Source: Planctomycetota bacterium (lineage in GTDB: Bacteria > Planctomycetota > Planctomycetia > Pirellulales > UBA7805). Taken from it: DNA of 8,589 bases. Below the pieces are notes generated by a model. The model searched no databases and was not told the origin of the DNA. It was given only the letters and a program-made list of their open reading frames with translations. Position 1 is the stretch's first letter; the number at the start of each line of letters is the position of its first letter. Location: assembly GCA_030605285.1 (NCBI GenBank), contig JAUWIQ010000063.1, positions 1-8,589 of the forward strand. Direction: 5' to 3'. This document shows, piece by piece, positions 6,969 to 8,589 of this stretch. The position numbers were made by a program, and so were the translations under genes.

Positions 6969-8276
6969 ATGATGCGCGCCGGAATCTTCTGTCTATTTTT
7001 TCTGCTGCTGCTTAATCCAACACCAGGATTTTCCAATTCGCTGATTGATGAGGCAGATGCGCAAACCCACGGTCTTAGCCGACCGTGGGTATCTCAAGTT
7101 CAATTAGACCGCTCCCGAGACAAGGTTGAAAGTGTCACCCTCGGCAATGGAATAGTGTTGGTGCAGACACAGCTCGGTACGCTTCAAGCATTCGACACAG
7201 AAACGGGGAAGTCACTCTGGGTGAATCATGTTGGATCGCCCCGACATCCCACCACCCCAATCGGTGTTGGTCCTGGTCATGTAGCAGTTATCAACGGATC
7301 CCAACTGCATGTCTTTGATCGATTAACAGGTAAGTTTATCTGGAAACGTAAGGTTGGGGGTAGTGTCGGCGCAGCACCGGAGGTCAACAAAGAACATGTC
7401 TTTGTACCCAAGGTTAACGGCATTCTCGAGGCGTACGAACTGAAAGGAGCAGTCCATCCGGTTTGGAAACACAAAGCACATGGCCGTTCAATGGTACAGC
7501 CTGTTGTGTCAGGAACAACTGTTGGCTGGCCTAGCGATCGCGGGGCGTTTTACGTTGCCGCAACAAAACCTCCGGAAATCTTATTCCGGACGGAAATCTA
7601 CGATGGGATTGATTCTCGACCGACTTTTTTACATTCCCATTACTACATTGCATCAAACAACGGCTATCTTTACAAAGTCCACGAAAAAACAGGTGATATT
7701 AAATGGCGATTTTCCACTGGCGAGTCGATAGCCAATCGACCCATCGTCGCGGATGGTCGTGTTTACATTACCACCGAACAGGGAGGACTTTACTGTATCT
7801 CAAGCACTTTGGGTGTACGTAAAGAACCCCGTGCGGCAGCCAAAACAAATGTCCGTAATTCGGACAACAACCAACAGCTATGGCAAAATAAAGATGTTGT
7901 CCGTCTCTTGGCTGTAACTCCCGATCGTATTTTTGGGATGGATAAGTTGGACAATATTCACATTTTGAGTACCGACACCGGCCGAAGTCTCGGCAGGCTA
8001 CAGACTGAGGGCATATCATTACCTGTTGTCAATCACATCAGTGATCGAATTTACTTGGTTACGGATACTGGCCTTGTACAATGCCTGCGTGACACACGTC
8101 TCTCCAAACCGCATTATCATTCTCCGCAAAACAATATTGGCGCAAATAACAAACAACCCGGTACGGATGGTGAATCCGTTGAGGGCTCCGCGAATCTCTC
8201 TGAAGAAGGAACAGAAAATCGGAACGGTGGAGAGAATGCCAGCGAAGAGGAAAGCGAAAATCCTTTTGATTCATAA
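6969..8276 (+). CDS. Exported PQQ-type beta-propeller repeat protein
   Basis: The 435-residue product starts with an export signal: M-M-R, a hydrophobic core over residues 5-15, then a break near P17-N23, so it should act outside the cytoplasmic membrane. Residues about 55-375 contain repeated PQQ/pyrrolo-quinoline-like blades: L-Q-A-F-D-T-E-T-G-K-S-L-W (72-84), L-H-V-F-D-R-L-T-G-K-F-I-W (113-125), L-Y-K-V-H-E-K-T-G-D-I-K-W (234-246), L-Y-C-I (274-277), I-H-I-L-S-T-D-T-G (330-338) and a closing L-V-Q-C-L (369-373). This is about seven or eight blades with some decayed, as in BamB-like scaffolds. No dehydrogenase catalytic site was recognised, so a binding or scaffold role is more likely than enzymatic. 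Residues 380-435 are a low-complexity Asn/Glu/Ser/Gly tail ending N-P-F-D-S. AAGGGA at 6957-6962 lies six bases before the ATG; the next codon is also ATG. Confidence 0.85.
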   Translation: MMRAGIFCLFFLLLLNPTPGFSNSLIDEADAQTHGLSRPWVSQVQLDRSRDKVESVTLGNGIVLVQTQLGTLQAFDTETGKSLWVNHVGSPRHPTTPIGVGPGHVAVINGSQLHVFDRLTGKFIWKRKVGGSVGAAPEVNKEHVFVPKVNGILEAYELKGAVHPVWKHKAHGRSMVQPVVSGTTVGWPSDRGAFYVAATKPPEILFRTEIYDGIDSRPTFLHSHYYIASNNGYLYKVHEKTGDIKWRFSTGESIANRPIVADGRVYITTEQGGLYCISSTLGVRKEPRAAAKTNVRNSDNNQQLWQNKDVVRLLAVTPDRIFGMDKLDNIHILSTDTGRSLGRLQTEGISLPVVNHISDRIYLVTDTGLVQCLRDTRLSKPHYHSPQNNIGANNKQPGTDGESVEGSANLSEEGTENRNGGENASEEESENPFDS

Positions 8277-8290
8277 AAGATTTTTGTGTA
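8257..8290 (+). terminator. A/T-rich hairpin spanning the propeller gene stop codon
   Basis: AAAATC-C-TTTT (8257-8267) pairs with AAAAGATTTT (8275-8284): ten base pairs with one bulged C and a seven-base loop. The TAA stop (8274-8276) lies at the loop-stem junction, and a T-rich run (to about 8296) follows. The geometry suits a terminator, but the stem has only two G-C-containing steps and would be weak. Confidence 0.33.
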
Positions 8291-8313
8291 TTTTCAGTTG
8301 CAGAAATAGGCTC

Positions 8314-8385
8314 GTTTCCTGCTGGACGGCTGCGAGCGGAAACTTACGCTGGTCAACTGGTAAATCCAAGAGGTTCTGCTGACCA
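8314..8385 (+). other. Two tandem hairpins upstream of purH
   Basis: The first is GTTTCC-T-GCT (8314-8323) with AGC-GGAAAC (8335-8343), nine base pairs with one bulged T and an 11-base loop. The second is TGGTCA (8350-8355) with TGACCA (8380-8385), with a 24-base loop. Neither is followed by a T run, so they are poor terminators. They could be leader structure of purH if transcription starts upstream, or simple spacer. No known purine riboswitch pattern was recognised. Confidence 0.35.
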
Positions 8386-8413
8386 AGCCCGTCGCCCTCT
8401 CTCGCCTCGCCTC

Positions 8414-8441
8414 TTGACGTTCTAGCAGTCTCCGACGTAAA
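8414..8441 (+). promoter_or_regulatory. Weak candidate promoter for purH
   Basis: TTGACG (8414-8419) matches five of six -35 positions. With a 16-base spacer the -10 would be CGTAAA (8436-8441), only three of six. Transcription would begin about 45 bases before ATG 8495, downstream of both hairpins at 8314-8385. Confidence 0.2.
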
Positions 8442-8494
8442 CACAGGGGTCTTCCAGGAAGGCATCCCTTTTCTCAAACAACCCTCGTAGCCCC

Positions 8495-8589
8495 ATGTCC
8501 GATCCAGCCATCGAGCGTGCCGTCATCAGCGTCAGCAACAAACAAGGAATTATTGAATTTTCCCAAGCACTCGTTGCCTCCGGTGTTGA
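8495..8589 (+). CDS. purH: Bifunctional AICAR transformylase/IMP cyclohydrolase PurH, N-terminal fragment
   Basis: Only 31 codons and two further bases are in the window; the frame is open to the end. PurH carries out the last two steps of de novo IMP synthesis, formylating AICAR and closing the ring. The visible part is the start of the N-terminal IMP cyclohydrolase (MGS-like) domain: R8-A-V-I-S-V-S-N-K-Q-G-I-I-E-F22 corresponds to the family opening R-A-L-I-S-V-S-D-K-T-G-I-x-E-F, followed by A-L-V-A-S-G-V. The usual Asp of S-D-K is Asn here. No clear ribosome binding site precedes the ATG. The name rests on this short but distinctive stretch. Confidence 0.85.
   Translation, partial: MSDPAIERAVISVSNKQGIIEFSQALVASGV

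Overview
The window looks like an ordinary chromosomal segment of a Planctomycetota bacterium, most likely of the Pirellulales. This placement is an inference from protein style: the N-terminal wording of the HemW homologue, a very long soluble protein of unknown family, and a secreted PQQ-propeller protein ending in NPFDS. Base composition is moderate. No mobile element, CRISPR array, tRNA or rRNA gene was found.

Layout. 1-336 (+) is the C-terminal end of the condensin kleisin ScpA. It is followed by a short hairpin and a 154-base gap. 491-1330 (+) is a complete short tRNase Z (metallo-beta-lactamase fold) that reads more like the plant short enzyme than the ElaC type. 1410-2588 (+) is a HemW-type radical SAM heme chaperone with a GTG start. 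2592-6557 (-) is a 1321-residue cytoplasmic, mainly helical protein that I cannot assign. It converges on hemW with only three bases between the stop codons. 6558-6968 is a 411-base gap between divergent genes, rich in inverted repeats. 6969-8276 (+) is an exported PQQ-type beta-propeller protein with a hydrophilic acidic tail. 8277-8494 is a spacer with two further hairpins. 8495-8589 (+) is the first 31 codons of purH.

The genes do not form one pathway. scpA, tRNase Z and hemW are co-directional housekeeping genes (chromosome segregation, tRNA 3' maturation, heme delivery). The large gene and the propeller gene are divergent across the structured gap. purH starts a separate purine-biosynthesis unit. 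The parts least explained by known families are the 1321-residue protein and the structured 411-base gap. I found no convincing evidence of a complete new multi-gene system.
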